Positions 41,035 to 49,059 of a DNA stretch of 55,491 nucleotides are shown piece by piece. The notes below the pieces were generated by a model. It was not told the origin of the DNA and did not search any database. It saw nothing but the letters and a program-made list of their open reading frames with translations. The stretch is from Embleya scabrispora DSM 41855 (GTDB lineage Bacteria; Actinomycetota; Actinomycetes; Streptomycetales; Streptomycetaceae): assembly GCF_000372745.1 (NCBI RefSeq), contig NZ_KB889700.1, forward strand, positions 1-55,491. The letters run 5' to 3'. The number at the start of each line of letters is the position of its first letter. The first letter of the stretch is position 1. Made by a program: the position numbers and the translations under genes.

Positions 41035-41928
41035 ATGGCGATCGTTCTGGGGCCGAATCGATATGGCAAGGCCGAGGTACGGCTGGTCCGGGTCACCCGG
41101 ATCACCGCGACCGAGCACGAACTGTGCGATCTCAACGTGTCCGTGTCGCTGTCCGGCGACCTCGCCGACACCCATCTGCGCGGCGACAACGCCCATGTGA
41201 TCCCGACCGACACGATGCGCAGCGTGGTGTACGCCTTCGCGCAGGACGAACCGCTGCCTGCGATCGAGGCGTTCGGGCTGCGTCTGGCCCGGCACTTCGT
41301 CGACGCGTACGACCCGATCGACACCGCGCGCGTGCGCGTCCTGGAGTATCCCTGGATCCGGATCCCCGGCGCCCGCGGACCGCATCCGCACGCGTGGACC
41401 CGGGCCGCCGGCTCCCGGTACGCGGGTGTCCTGCACGGGCCGGCGGGTACCGAGGTCTGCTCGGGCCTGGCGGACGTCTCCGTGCTCAAGTCCACCGGGT
41501 CGGAATTCCACGGCTTCCTGACGGACCGATACACCACGCTGGCGCCGACCCGGGACCGCGTCCTGGCCACGAGCGTGTACGCGTGCTGGCGGCATCGGCG
41601 CGACGAGGACGGCGCGTCGATCGACTGGGACGCGTCGTTCGACGGGACCCGCGACACGTTGCTGCGCACGTTCGCCGAGACGCACAGCCTGTCCCTGCAA
41701 CAGACCCTGTATGCGATGGGGGAGGCGGTGTTGACCGAGCGGGAGGGTCTGGTCGAGGTGCGATTGGAACTGCCGAACAGGCACCACGTACCGGTCGACC
41801 CGAGTCCGTTCGGCGGGCACAACGCGGGCGAGGTCTACCAGGTGACGGACCGGCCGTACGGCCTGATCGAGGGCACGGTCCTGCGCGACGACGCGGCGCC
41901 GGCGCTCGCCGACCTGCCCTGGCGGTAG
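41035..41928 (+). CDS. pucL: Urate oxidase (uricase)
   Basis: 297 residues, the usual length of cofactor-free uricase. It oxidises urate to 5-hydroxyisourate, the first step of urate breakdown, in the cytosol as a tetramer. It has the N-terminal YGKAEVRLVRV with the catalytic Lys, GDNAHVIPTDTMRSVVYA with the catalytic Thr, and NRHHVPVDPSPFG with the catalytic His. SEFHGFLTDRYTTL is the central family block. The start ATG has a GAGGGAG site upstream. No other purine catabolic gene is in the window; it stands alone behind its own promoter. Confidence 0.93.
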   Translation: MAIVLGPNRYGKAEVRLVRVTRITATEHELCDLNVSVSLSGDLADTHLRGDNAHVIPTDTMRSVVYAFAQDEPLPAIEAFGLRLARHFVDAYDPIDTARVRVLEYPWIRIPGARGPHPHAWTRAAGSRYAGVLHGPAGTEVCSGLADVSVLKSTGSEFHGFLTDRYTTLAPTRDRVLATSVYACWRHRRDEDGASIDWDASFDGTRDTLLRTFAETHSLSLQQTLYAMGEAVLTEREGLVEVRLELPNRHHVPVDPSPFGGHNAGEVYQVTDRPYGLIEGTVLRDDAAPALADLPWR

Positions 41929-42025
41929 CGCGGCAGGGCGCACCGCACGCCGCACCCGGCACGCCGCGGGGGCGAGGCACCGAATGGCGCCCCGCCCCCG
42001 CGTCCCCACCCCTCATCCCCCCGGA

Positions 42026-42055
42026 TGAAAGTTCTTCGTCTGAAAGTTCTTCGTC
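42026..42055. repeat. Two tandem 15-bp repeats
   Basis: TGAAAGTTCTTCGTC occurs twice back to back (42026-42040, 42041-42055), in the gap after uricase and before the convergent lipoprotein gene stop. Confidence 0.8.
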
Positions 42056-42078
42056 GTCCCTTCGGGGCCCGGCGTTGG

Positions 42079-42975
42079 TCAGCCGAGGTTCTCGATCCCC
42101 GCGGTGCCCTTCTCGACGTCGAGGATCTCGACGGAGGAGACCTTGCGGGCGGTGTTGCTCTCGGCCCACTGCTTCGCCTCGTTGGCGAGCTTGCCGCCCT
42201 TGTCCATCCGGGCGGACTCGGCGGTCGGGTTCTCGGAGAGCGAGACCTCGGCCGGCAGCGTGGTGAGCACCGCGATGTCGTAGCCGGTGTAGGTCTTGGC
42301 GATGCGCACCTTGGTGACCAACGAGCCGTAGGTCGTGGTCTTCAGCTTGGCGAGCAGGTCGGCGGCGTACTTCTGTGAGCCGGCCTTGTCGGTGTCCTTT
42401 TCCGCGCCGTTCTCGATGCCGGCGGTGCCCTTCTCCTTGTCGAGCACCGATACCGAGGAGATGGTCAGAGTCGAGGAGTCCTGCACCCACTGCATGGCCT
42501 CGACCGCGAGCTTCTGTCCCTTGTCCATCCGGGCGTTCGCACCCTTGATGTCCTCGGTGATGGAGACCTCCGCGGGCAGCGTCGTGTTGACGGTGACCTC
42601 GTAGCGCTCGTACTGCTTCGCGATCCGGACCTCGGACACCAGGCCGCCGTGCTTGGTGGTCTTGAGGTAGGCCAGCAGGTCCTGGGCCGCCTTGTCGGCG
42701 CCGCCCTTGGCGTCCCCCTTGTCGTTCGCCTTGGGCGATTCGGCCTTGGGTGCGGCGCTCACGTCGGCCGCGCCGGTGGTCTTGGGCGACTCGACCGTGG
42801 CACTGGCCGCCTTGCCCTCGTCCTTCTTCTCCGGTCCGCAGGCGGCGAGCGAGCCGGCCAGGGCGATCGTCGCGGCGACGGCCACGGTGGTGATCAGGCC
42901 GCGGCGCCGTCCCCGCGAGGTCGCGGTCGAAGCGGACTGCGGACGGACGGTCGGCCGGGGAGCGAGCGCGGACAT
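42079..42975 (-). CDS. Lipoprotein with two tandem copies of one domain
   Basis: 298 residues from the ATG at 42975, with GAAGGGA upstream. It has a basic start, a hydrophobic signal stretch and the lipobox SLAAC, so a membrane-anchored outer lipoprotein is expected. After a charged linker, two near-copies of a ~90-residue module follow: DLLAYLKTTKHGGLVSEVRI and DLLAKLKTTTYGSLVTKVRI begin them, and both end in the same KEKGTAGIEN/VEKGTAGIEN motif. Each has a central TLPAEVS strand and a MDKG helix start. I do not recognise the family. No neighbour explains its role; it lies between uricase and the methylase-like gene. Confidence 0.85.
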   Translation of the reverse strand: MSALAPRPTVRPQSASTATSRGRRRGLITTVAVAATIALAGSLAACGPEKKDEGKAASATVESPKTTGAADVSAAPKAESPKANDKGDAKGGADKAAQDLLAYLKTTKHGGLVSEVRIAKQYERYEVTVNTTLPAEVSITEDIKGANARMDKGQKLAVEAMQWVQDSSTLTISSVSVLDKEKGTAGIENGAEKDTDKAGSQKYAADLLAKLKTTTYGSLVTKVRIAKTYTGYDIAVLTTLPAEVSLSENPTAESARMDKGGKLANEAKQWAESNTARKVSSVEILDVEKGTAGIENLG

Positions 42976-43219
42976 GAGGGATTCCCTTCGGTGGCACTGC
43001 GGGGTCGGAGCCGGAACGGCGCCGATCGGGTCGGTCGGCCCGAACGGCCGATCGTGGGACGACAGTGCGGTGCGGGTGTTTCCGGCGATGCTCCGTGCTG
43101 CCGAGGTCAATACAAGCAGTGCCTGTGAACGCTGTCAACAGCGAATCCGCTCACGCGGCAAGTCGCCTTCCTGTGGTTAACTCGCGAAGGTTCACAACCC
43201 CTGCCATCAGGAGGAGACG

Positions 43220-45157
43220 GTGCCTACCAGCCCCCAGGTCACCGCTGCCGAGATCGCCCGCATCGCGGGTGTCGGACGCGCCGCCGTGAGCAACTGGCGT
43301 CGGCGCTTCGACGACTTCCCGCGGCCCGTGGGTGGCAGCGACGCGAGCCCCACCTTCGCGCTGTCCCAGGTGGAGAGCTGGTTGCGCGCCCAGGGCAAGA
43401 TCGCCGAGGTCGCCCCCGAGGAGCACCTGTGGCGCATGATCGCCGCCTCGGGCGACGTCCCCGAACGGCTCGCCGACCTCGGCGACCACCTGTTGGCCGG
43501 CTCGCCCGCGCCGGAGGGTCCGCACGCCGCGCTGCTGCGCGCCGCGACCGACCTGGCCGACACCCGCGGAGCGCCCGCGGTGTTCGCCGACCTCTATTCC
43601 CGATTCGCCGAATCGGCCGCCGGCCCGGGCGGCGTCACCCCCGCGGCCACCGTCGCGCTGATCGCCGAACTCGCGGGCGTGGGGCGCGAATCCGCGACCT
43701 CGGTGCTGAACCCCGCGACCACGCACGGCGACCTGCTGCTCGGCTTCGTGCGGTCCGCGCACACGCTGCGCGGGCAGACCGAGGCGCCGGCCCTGGCCCG
43801 GCTGGTCCGGGCCCGCATCGCGCTGCACCCGGACGCGGCACCGGGCACCGACATCGCCATCGCCGAGGGCGACGCGCTGCGCGCGGACGCGTGGCCCGGC
43901 GAACTGTTCGACACCGTCGTGGGCAACCCACCGTTCAACGACCGCAATTGGGGCCACGACGAACTGGCCTACGACCCGCGTTGGGAATACGGCCTGCCGG
44001 CGCGCACCGAGTCCGAACTCGCCTGGGTCCAGCACGCGCTCGCCCACACCGACGCCGGTGGGCGGGTGGTGCTGCTGATGCCGCCGGCCGTGGCGGCCCG
44101 GGGCTCGGGGCGCCGGATCCGGGCCGAACTGCTGCGCCGGGGTGCGCTGCGTGCGGTGATCGCGCTGCCCGCGGGCGCCGCGCCGCCGTTCGGGGTCGCC
44201 CTGCATCTGTGGATCCTGGAACGGCCCTCGGGTGCGCTGATGCCCTCACACGTGCTGTTCGCCGCGCTTGAGGACCCGGCCGAGGCGCGGGCCACCGTGG
44301 ACGCCTGGCGCGAGTTCGGCACCGACCCGGGCGGTCTGACCGAGGTGCCCGGTCGACACCGCGCCGTGCCGCTGATCGAACTGCTCGACGACAACGTCGA
44401 CTTGACCCCCTCGCACAACCTGCCCGAACGCACCGACCTGAACGTGGCCGAGCGGGTGCACGACGCCCGGGAACGTCTGCTCGCCCTGCTCACCCGGCTC
44501 CCCGCACTGGTGCCGGCCGTACCCGCCGCCGACGCGGGCGCGCCGACCTGGCGCGCGGTCGCACTCGCCGACCTGGCCCGCACCGGCGCGGTCACCCTGT
44601 ACCGCAGCGCCTCGCGCTCCGGCCGCGCCGGCCAGGAGAGCCCGACCGGGCCGACCGTGCCGATGCTCACCACCACCGACCTCGCCGCCGCCGTCCCGCC
44701 GAGCGCGCGCCTGTCCGCGGCCGAGGCGGACGAGGCGCAACATCCGCGGATCCGGGCCGGCGACGTGATCGTGCCGACCCTGCTCGGCAGCGGCGAGAGC
44801 GGCTGGGCGGGCGCGGTCCGGGTGGCCGGAGCCGCCGAGCAGGACGCGGTGCTCGGGCCCAACCTGCACCTGCTGCGCCCCGACCCGGCCACCCTGGACC
44901 CGTGGTTCCTGGCCGGGTTCCTGACCGACCCGGCGCACGCCAAGCGGGCCGGCTACGGGTCCAGCATCGTCCGGGTCGACGTGCGCCGGATCGAGATCCC
45001 GCTGCTGCCGCCCGCTCGGCAGCGCGCGTACGGCGAGACCTTCCGGGCGCTGCGCGCGTTCGTGACCGACCTGCGCGGCGCGGCGGCGCTCGGCGAGGAC
45101 CTGGGCCGGGGTCTGCTGGAGGGCCTCACCGCCGGACTGCTCCGACCGCCGGAGTAG
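43220..45157 (+). CDS. HTH protein with N6-DNA-methylase-like domain
   Basis: 645 residues. The N-terminal 60 residues hold a helix-turn-helix (VTAAEIARIAGVGRAAVSNWRRRF, then a DNA-contact tail). The middle holds a type I HsdM-like methylase fold: VGNPPFNDRNW, the NPPF catalytic motif IV of adenine methyltransferases, and surrounding strands (GGRVVLLMPPAVAARG, ALRAVIALPAG). The SAM-binding motif I, normally like DPACGSG, reads LNPATTHGDLLLGF, so cofactor binding is doubtful. A C-terminal part resembles a target-recognition region (LLGSGESGWAGAVRVAG, then FLTDPAHAKRAGYGSSIVRVDV). The GTG at 43220 has a strong AGGAGG. It converges with a kinase gene. A regulator that no longer methylates is possible. 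Confidence 0.85.
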   Translation: MPTSPQVTAAEIARIAGVGRAAVSNWRRRFDDFPRPVGGSDASPTFALSQVESWLRAQGKIAEVAPEEHLWRMIAASGDVPERLADLGDHLLAGSPAPEGPHAALLRAATDLADTRGAPAVFADLYSRFAESAAGPGGVTPAATVALIAELAGVGRESATSVLNPATTHGDLLLGFVRSAHTLRGQTEAPALARLVRARIALHPDAAPGTDIAIAEGDALRADAWPGELFDTVVGNPPFNDRNWGHDELAYDPRWEYGLPARTESELAWVQHALAHTDAGGRVVLLMPPAVAARGSGRRIRAELLRRGALRAVIALPAGAAPPFGVALHLWILERPSGALMPSHVLFAALEDPAEARATVDAWREFGTDPGGLTEVPGRHRAVPLIELLDDNVDLTPSHNLPERTDLNVAERVHDARERLLALLTRLPALVPAVPAADAGAPTWRAVALADLARTGAVTLYRSASRSGRAGQESPTGPTVPMLTTTDLAAAVPPSARLSAAEADEAQHPRIRAGDVIVPTLLGSGESGWAGAVRVAGAAEQDAVLGPNLHLLRPDPATLDPWFLAGFLTDPAHAKRAGYGSSIVRVDVRRIEIPLLPPARQRAYGETFRALRAFVTDLRGAAALGEDLGRGLLEGLTAGLLRPPE

Positions 45158-45200
45158 TCGGAACAGCCGGGTGAGCGGGCCGGCGCGTCGTCGAGCCGTG

Positions 45201-47150
45201 CTAACGACTCCCCAGGGCCCGCAGGACGGCTTGCGAGCGGGCGCCGGGCGCGGCGGAGCGGAAGGGGGCCGGCGGCGTCAGGGCGGCCGCTGCGGCGGCC
45301 CAGTGCGGACCGGTGTAGCAGCGCACCAGGGCCTCGGCGGCGGCACGGTGCACGTCGCCCATCGAATACAGCTCCTCGCCCGGGACGATCCGGTGCCGCC
45401 AGCCGCCCCGCGGTTCGTCGGCCGGCCACTGGCGGTGGACCACCAGCCGGGGCTCGTCCGCGGGCTCCGGCGCGCTCAGCGTGGAGAGCGACAGGGGGTA
45501 CGGGAGCAGCGGGCCGAGCAGGTCGCACAGGCCCCACAACACCGCGTCCGGGTCGGGCACCCCGTCCGCCTCGGACAGCGCGAACGTCTCCTCCGGCCGG
45601 GTGAGCACCGCCGAGACGACGTCCGTCAGCACGTCGGGATGCCGACCGGCGCGCAGGCGCAGCCCGACCCCGCGGCGGGCCTGCTCGGCGTGCAGCACCG
45701 CCGGGTCGAGCGGGGGCATGGGCCGGCCGCCCGGGTGGCCCGGATCGGGCCACTCGGTCGGGGCCGCGCCCAGAGCGAGCGCGTGCCGAGGCCCCATGAG
45801 CGCGGCCGATCCGACCTCGGCCCGGGGCGGGGCGATCAGGACCAGCGCGTGCGAGGCGGTGCGCCGGATCAGGGTCGGTCGCCCGCCCAGCGTCCCGAAG
45901 CGGACCGCGGACCGGCGCGGCCCGTAGTACCCGGCGCCCAGCGCGGGGCCGACCACCGGCGCCAGCACGGCGTGCCAGCGGCGCAGGTCCGGTTCGGACA
46001 GTGACGAGGCCAGTACGGTGGCCGCCCCCGTGTCGCCCACCTCGTAGCGGATCCGGTCGAGCATCGGCGTGCGGGCGTACGGATCCTCCGTGTAGCGCTT
46101 GGTCGGGGCGGGCGCGGGCCGGTCCACGGTGGGTTCGGTGGGCCGGGCAGCCGGTCGGGCCGGGCGCGGGCGTTCGGCGGAGGGAGCCCGGGCGGGCTCC
46201 GGATCGGGCGTGGGGCGCGGGGCCGACTCGACGGCGCGCCCCCGCGATCCGCGTCCGATCCGCCGCTCGTGCTCGTGGAGCAGTTCGAGCACCGGGCGCG
46301 GCAGCCATGTGGCCGCCTCGTGCGGTCGCCGGCGGCCGGTCAGCAGGTCGGCGAAGTCGGCGACCACCCGATCCGGCGTCGGGCGTCGATCGGCGCGGCG
46401 GCGCAGGCAGGACTCGACCAGCGGCAGCAGCGCGTCCGGCAGCCCGGTCAGGTCCGGGTCGCGGTTGCGCACGGCGCTCATCACCCGCATCGCGCTGCCC
46501 TCGTACGGTGCGTGGCCGGTGCCGGCGAACAGCAGCGTGGCGCCCATCGCGTACACGTCGGAGCGCACGGTGCCGGACTCGCCCTCGATCTGTTCGGGGG
46601 CCATGTACGCGATCGTGCCGACCAGATTGACGGTGTCCTGGTCCTCGGCCAGCGCGAGTCCGAAGTCGATCACCTTGGGGCCGTCCAGGGTGACCAGGAT
46701 GTTGCCGGGGGCCAGGTCACGGTGCACCAGGCCGGCGCCGTGGATCGCGCCGAGCGCCTCGGCCACGCCGGCGGCCAGCCAGCGCACCGCGTCCGGCGGC
46801 AGCGGCCCGCACTCGTCGACCACCTCGCGCAGCGACGGCGCGGGCACGTACGCGGTGGCCAGCCACGGCCGCGCGGCCTCCGGGTCGGCGGCCACCACGG
46901 CGGCCGTGAACACCCCGCTGACCAGTCGGGCCGCGTGCACCTCGCGGGCGAACCGGCGGCGGAAGTCCACGTCGTGGTCCAGCTCGGCCAGGATGGTCTT
47001 GATCGCGACCAGGCGTCCCGCGGGGGACAGGCCGAGGAAGACCCGGGCCATCCCGCCCTGGCCGAGTCGGGAGAGCACCCGGTAGGGCCCGATCCGGCGG
47101 GGATCGTACGCGTCCAGGGGGGCCGGGCCCCGTCTCCTGACATCGGTCAC
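45201..47150 (-). CDS. Ser/Thr protein kinase with extended C-terminal domain
   Basis: 649 residues. The kinase domain (about 20-275) has LGQGGMARVFLG, VAIKTI, HRDLAPGNILV (the K of HRDLKPxN is Ala), VIDFGLA and MAPEQIEG. HRDLAPGN occurs in other streptomycete kinases, so activity is likely (from memory). A Pro/Arg-rich linker (about 300-360) leads to a soluble C-terminal domain of about 290 residues with no known motif (TPMLDRIRYEVGDTGAATVLASSL onward, ending ALVRCYTGPHW). There is no membrane span. GTG 47150 has GGGGGGAC upstream. It diverges from citrate synthase by 293 nt. Confidence 0.88.
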   Translation of the reverse strand: MTDVRRRGPAPLDAYDPRRIGPYRVLSRLGQGGMARVFLGLSPAGRLVAIKTILAELDHDVDFRRRFAREVHAARLVSGVFTAAVVAADPEAARPWLATAYVPAPSLREVVDECGPLPPDAVRWLAAGVAEALGAIHGAGLVHRDLAPGNILVTLDGPKVIDFGLALAEDQDTVNLVGTIAYMAPEQIEGESGTVRSDVYAMGATLLFAGTGHAPYEGSAMRVMSAVRNRDPDLTGLPDALLPLVESCLRRRADRRPTPDRVVADFADLLTGRRRPHEAATWLPRPVLELLHEHERRIGRGSRGRAVESAPRPTPDPEPARAPSAERPRPARPAARPTEPTVDRPAPAPTKRYTEDPYARTPMLDRIRYEVGDTGAATVLASSLSEPDLRRWHAVLAPVVGPALGAGYYGPRRSAVRFGTLGGRPTLIRRTASHALVLIAPPRAEVGSAALMGPRHALALGAAPTEWPDPGHPGGRPMPPLDPAVLHAEQARRGVGLRLRAGRHPDVLTDVVSAVLTRPEETFALSEADGVPDPDAVLWGLCDLLGPLLPYPLSLSTLSAPEPADEPRLVVHRQWPADEPRGGWRHRIVPGEELYSMGDVHRAAAEALVRCYTGPHWAAAAAALTPPAPFRSAAPGARSQAVLRALGSR

Positions 47151-47443
47151 GCAACGTCCCCCCGGCTACCCGATCGTGTGCCCTCATCATGGCGCCGCAT
47201 GGGTGACACTCGTAGCGGGAAGCCCAAACGCGTGCACTGTTGCGACGATGACTCCGGGCGTCTGGACCCGCCACCCTGGGTCAGGTGACGCGGCTCACGG
47301 TTTGTCGCTCGAGTGGGAGGTGGCTGCGAGGTCGCCTCGCGCGCCTGCTATTCGTACTGATGCACACATGTCACAAAGACCGGAACCGCACGGACACGAT
47401 CCGGGTGGCTGCCGGAGCCTGAGCCGAGAAGTAGGGGACCCCC
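47151..47443. other. Divergent region between kinase and citrate synthase
   Basis: About 290 nt. TATTCG near 47349 in TGCTATTCGTACTGAT could be a -10 for citrate synthase, but no matching -35 is clear. Nothing else is evident. Confidence 0.4.
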
Positions 47444-48733
47444 ATGAGCGAGGACTCGGTAGTACTGCGCCACCAAGGAAACGAGCACACTCTCCCGCTG
47501 GTCGAGGGCACCATCGGCGACACCGCCGTGGACATCTCGACACTTCGCGCCAAGACGGGGCTGGTGACCTACGACGGAGGGTTCGTCAACACCGCCGCGT
47601 GTAAATCGGCGATCACCTTCATCGACGGCGAGGAGGGCATCCTCCGCTACCGCGGTTACCCGATCGAGCAGATCGCCGAGCAGGGCACGTTCCTGGAGAC
47701 GGCGTATCTGCTGATCTACGGCGAACTGCCGTCCGCGAGCGCCCTGGACAACTTCCGCGACGAGATCACCCAGCACACCCTGCTGCACGAGGACGTCAAG
47801 CGGTTCTACGACGGCTTCCCGCGCGATGCGCACCCGATGGCGATGTTGTCGTCCGTGGTGTCCGCGCTGTCCACGTTCTACCAGGACAGCCACAACCCGT
47901 TCGACGAGGAGCAGGTTCGGCTGTCGGCGATAAGGCTCCTGGCGAAGCTGCCGACGATCGCGGCCTACGCGTTCAAGAAGTCGGTCGGGCAGCCGATGCT
48001 CTACCCGGACAACTCGCTCGGCTACGTCGAGAACTTCCTGCGGATGACCTTCGCGGTCCCGGCCGAGTCGTACAAGGCCGACCCGGTCGTGGTGGACGCG
48101 CTCGACAAGCTGCTCATCCTGCACGGTGACCACGAGCAGAACTGCTCGACCTCGACGGTGCGACTGGTCGGCTCCAGCCAGGCGAACATGTTCGCGTCCA
48201 TCTCGGCCGGCATCAACGCGCTGTGGGGCCCGCTGCACGGCGGCGCCAACCAGCAGGTGCTGGAGATGCTGGAGCAGATCAAGAACGACGGTGGCGACAT
48301 CGACTCGTTCGTGAACAAGGTGAAGAACAAGGAAGACGGCGTGCGCCTGATGGGCTTCGGCCACCGGGTGTACAAGAGCCGCGACCCGCGCGCGACGATC
48401 ATCAAGAAGGCCGCCGACGACGTCCTGTCCCGGATGGGCAAGAAGGACGAACTGCTGGACCTCGCGATGCAGTTGGAGGAGCGCGCCCTCGCGGACGACT
48501 ACTTCGTCGAGCGCAAGCTCTACCCGAACGTGGACTTCTACACCGGCCTCATCTACCGGGCGATGGGCTTCCCCACCGAGATGTTCACGGTGTTGTTCGC
48601 GATCGGTCGGCTGCCGGGCTGGATAGCGCACTGGCAGGAGATGATCGCCGACCCGAAGGCGAAGATCGGCCGCCCGCGCCAGGTGTACACCGGCGTCGCG
48701 CTGCGCGACTACACCCCCATCGGTGCCCGCTGA
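47444..48733 (+). CDS. gltA: Citrate synthase
   Basis: 429 residues, hexameric type II (GltA) length. It condenses acetyl-CoA and oxaloacetate to citrate, the entry step of the TCA cycle. Visible are the N-terminal beta domain, the catalytic-site block LWGPLHGGANQQVLEML with a substrate His, VRLMGFGHRVYKSRDPRA with the catalytic His and Arg, and the end KIGRPRQVYTG with the final Arg segment. NVDFYTGLIYRAMG carries the conserved Asp. The ATG at 47444 has GGGGAC upstream. A very strong terminator follows 17 nt after the stop. Confidence 0.96.
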   Translation: MSEDSVVLRHQGNEHTLPLVEGTIGDTAVDISTLRAKTGLVTYDGGFVNTAACKSAITFIDGEEGILRYRGYPIEQIAEQGTFLETAYLLIYGELPSASALDNFRDEITQHTLLHEDVKRFYDGFPRDAHPMAMLSSVVSALSTFYQDSHNPFDEEQVRLSAIRLLAKLPTIAAYAFKKSVGQPMLYPDNSLGYVENFLRMTFAVPAESYKADPVVVDALDKLLILHGDHEQNCSTSTVRLVGSSQANMFASISAGINALWGPLHGGANQQVLEMLEQIKNDGGDIDSFVNKVKNKEDGVRLMGFGHRVYKSRDPRATIIKKAADDVLSRMGKKDELLDLAMQLEERALADDYFVERKLYPNVDFYTGLIYRAMGFPTEMFTVLFAIGRLPGWIAHWQEMIADPKAKIGRPRQVYTGVALRDYTPIGAR

Positions 48734-48749
48734 CCGCAGAGCACACGCG

Positions 48750-48813
48750 AAAACGATCTCGGAGTCGAACACCTCGAACCACGGTTCGAGTCCCTCGACT
48801 CCGAGATCGTTTT
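48750..48813. terminator. Nested strong terminator after gltA
   Basis: A perfect 19-bp stem (48750-48768 with 48795-48813, starting AAAACGATCTCGG) encloses a second perfect 8-bp hairpin, CTCGAACC/GGTTCGAG (48773-48780, 48783-48790). The outer stem ends in TTTTGTTTG, so it is an excellent intrinsic terminator and works on both strands. Confidence 0.85.
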
Positions 48814-49059
48814 GTTTGTCCGGGGCGACTTCCGTGCGGCGGAACGAGCCGCCGGGCCGGCCCCGAGTGTGCGGGCCGGCCCGGCGTGGTCGTGCCGAAG
48901 CGCGCCGGAGTCGCTCGTGGGCGGTGCAGCGCTCTCGATCGACCCCGGTGCGGGAGACTGTACGCGAACTCCCGATTGATCGGTAGTTTTGTGACCTCGA
49001 CGTGACCTATGGAGCGGACTCGTCCCACGGGACGAGCGTCGATCGAGGTCGCGTCGTGA
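48814..49059. other. Hairpin-rich gap between gltA and PQQ-kinase
   Basis: No gene. Besides CGGGCCGGCCC/GGGCCGGCCCG (48853-48863, 48873-48883), it has CTCGTCCC/GGGACGAG (49019-49026, 49029-49036) enclosed by GACCTCGA/TCGAGGTC (48993-49000, 49043-49050), next to the kinase stop; the last pair may terminate the kinase transcript. Confidence 0.5.

Noticed and set aside
48773-48795. tRNA T-arm (GGTTCGAGTCCC)
   Set aside because: It forms the inner hairpin of a perfect terminator; there is no acceptor, D or anticodon arm.
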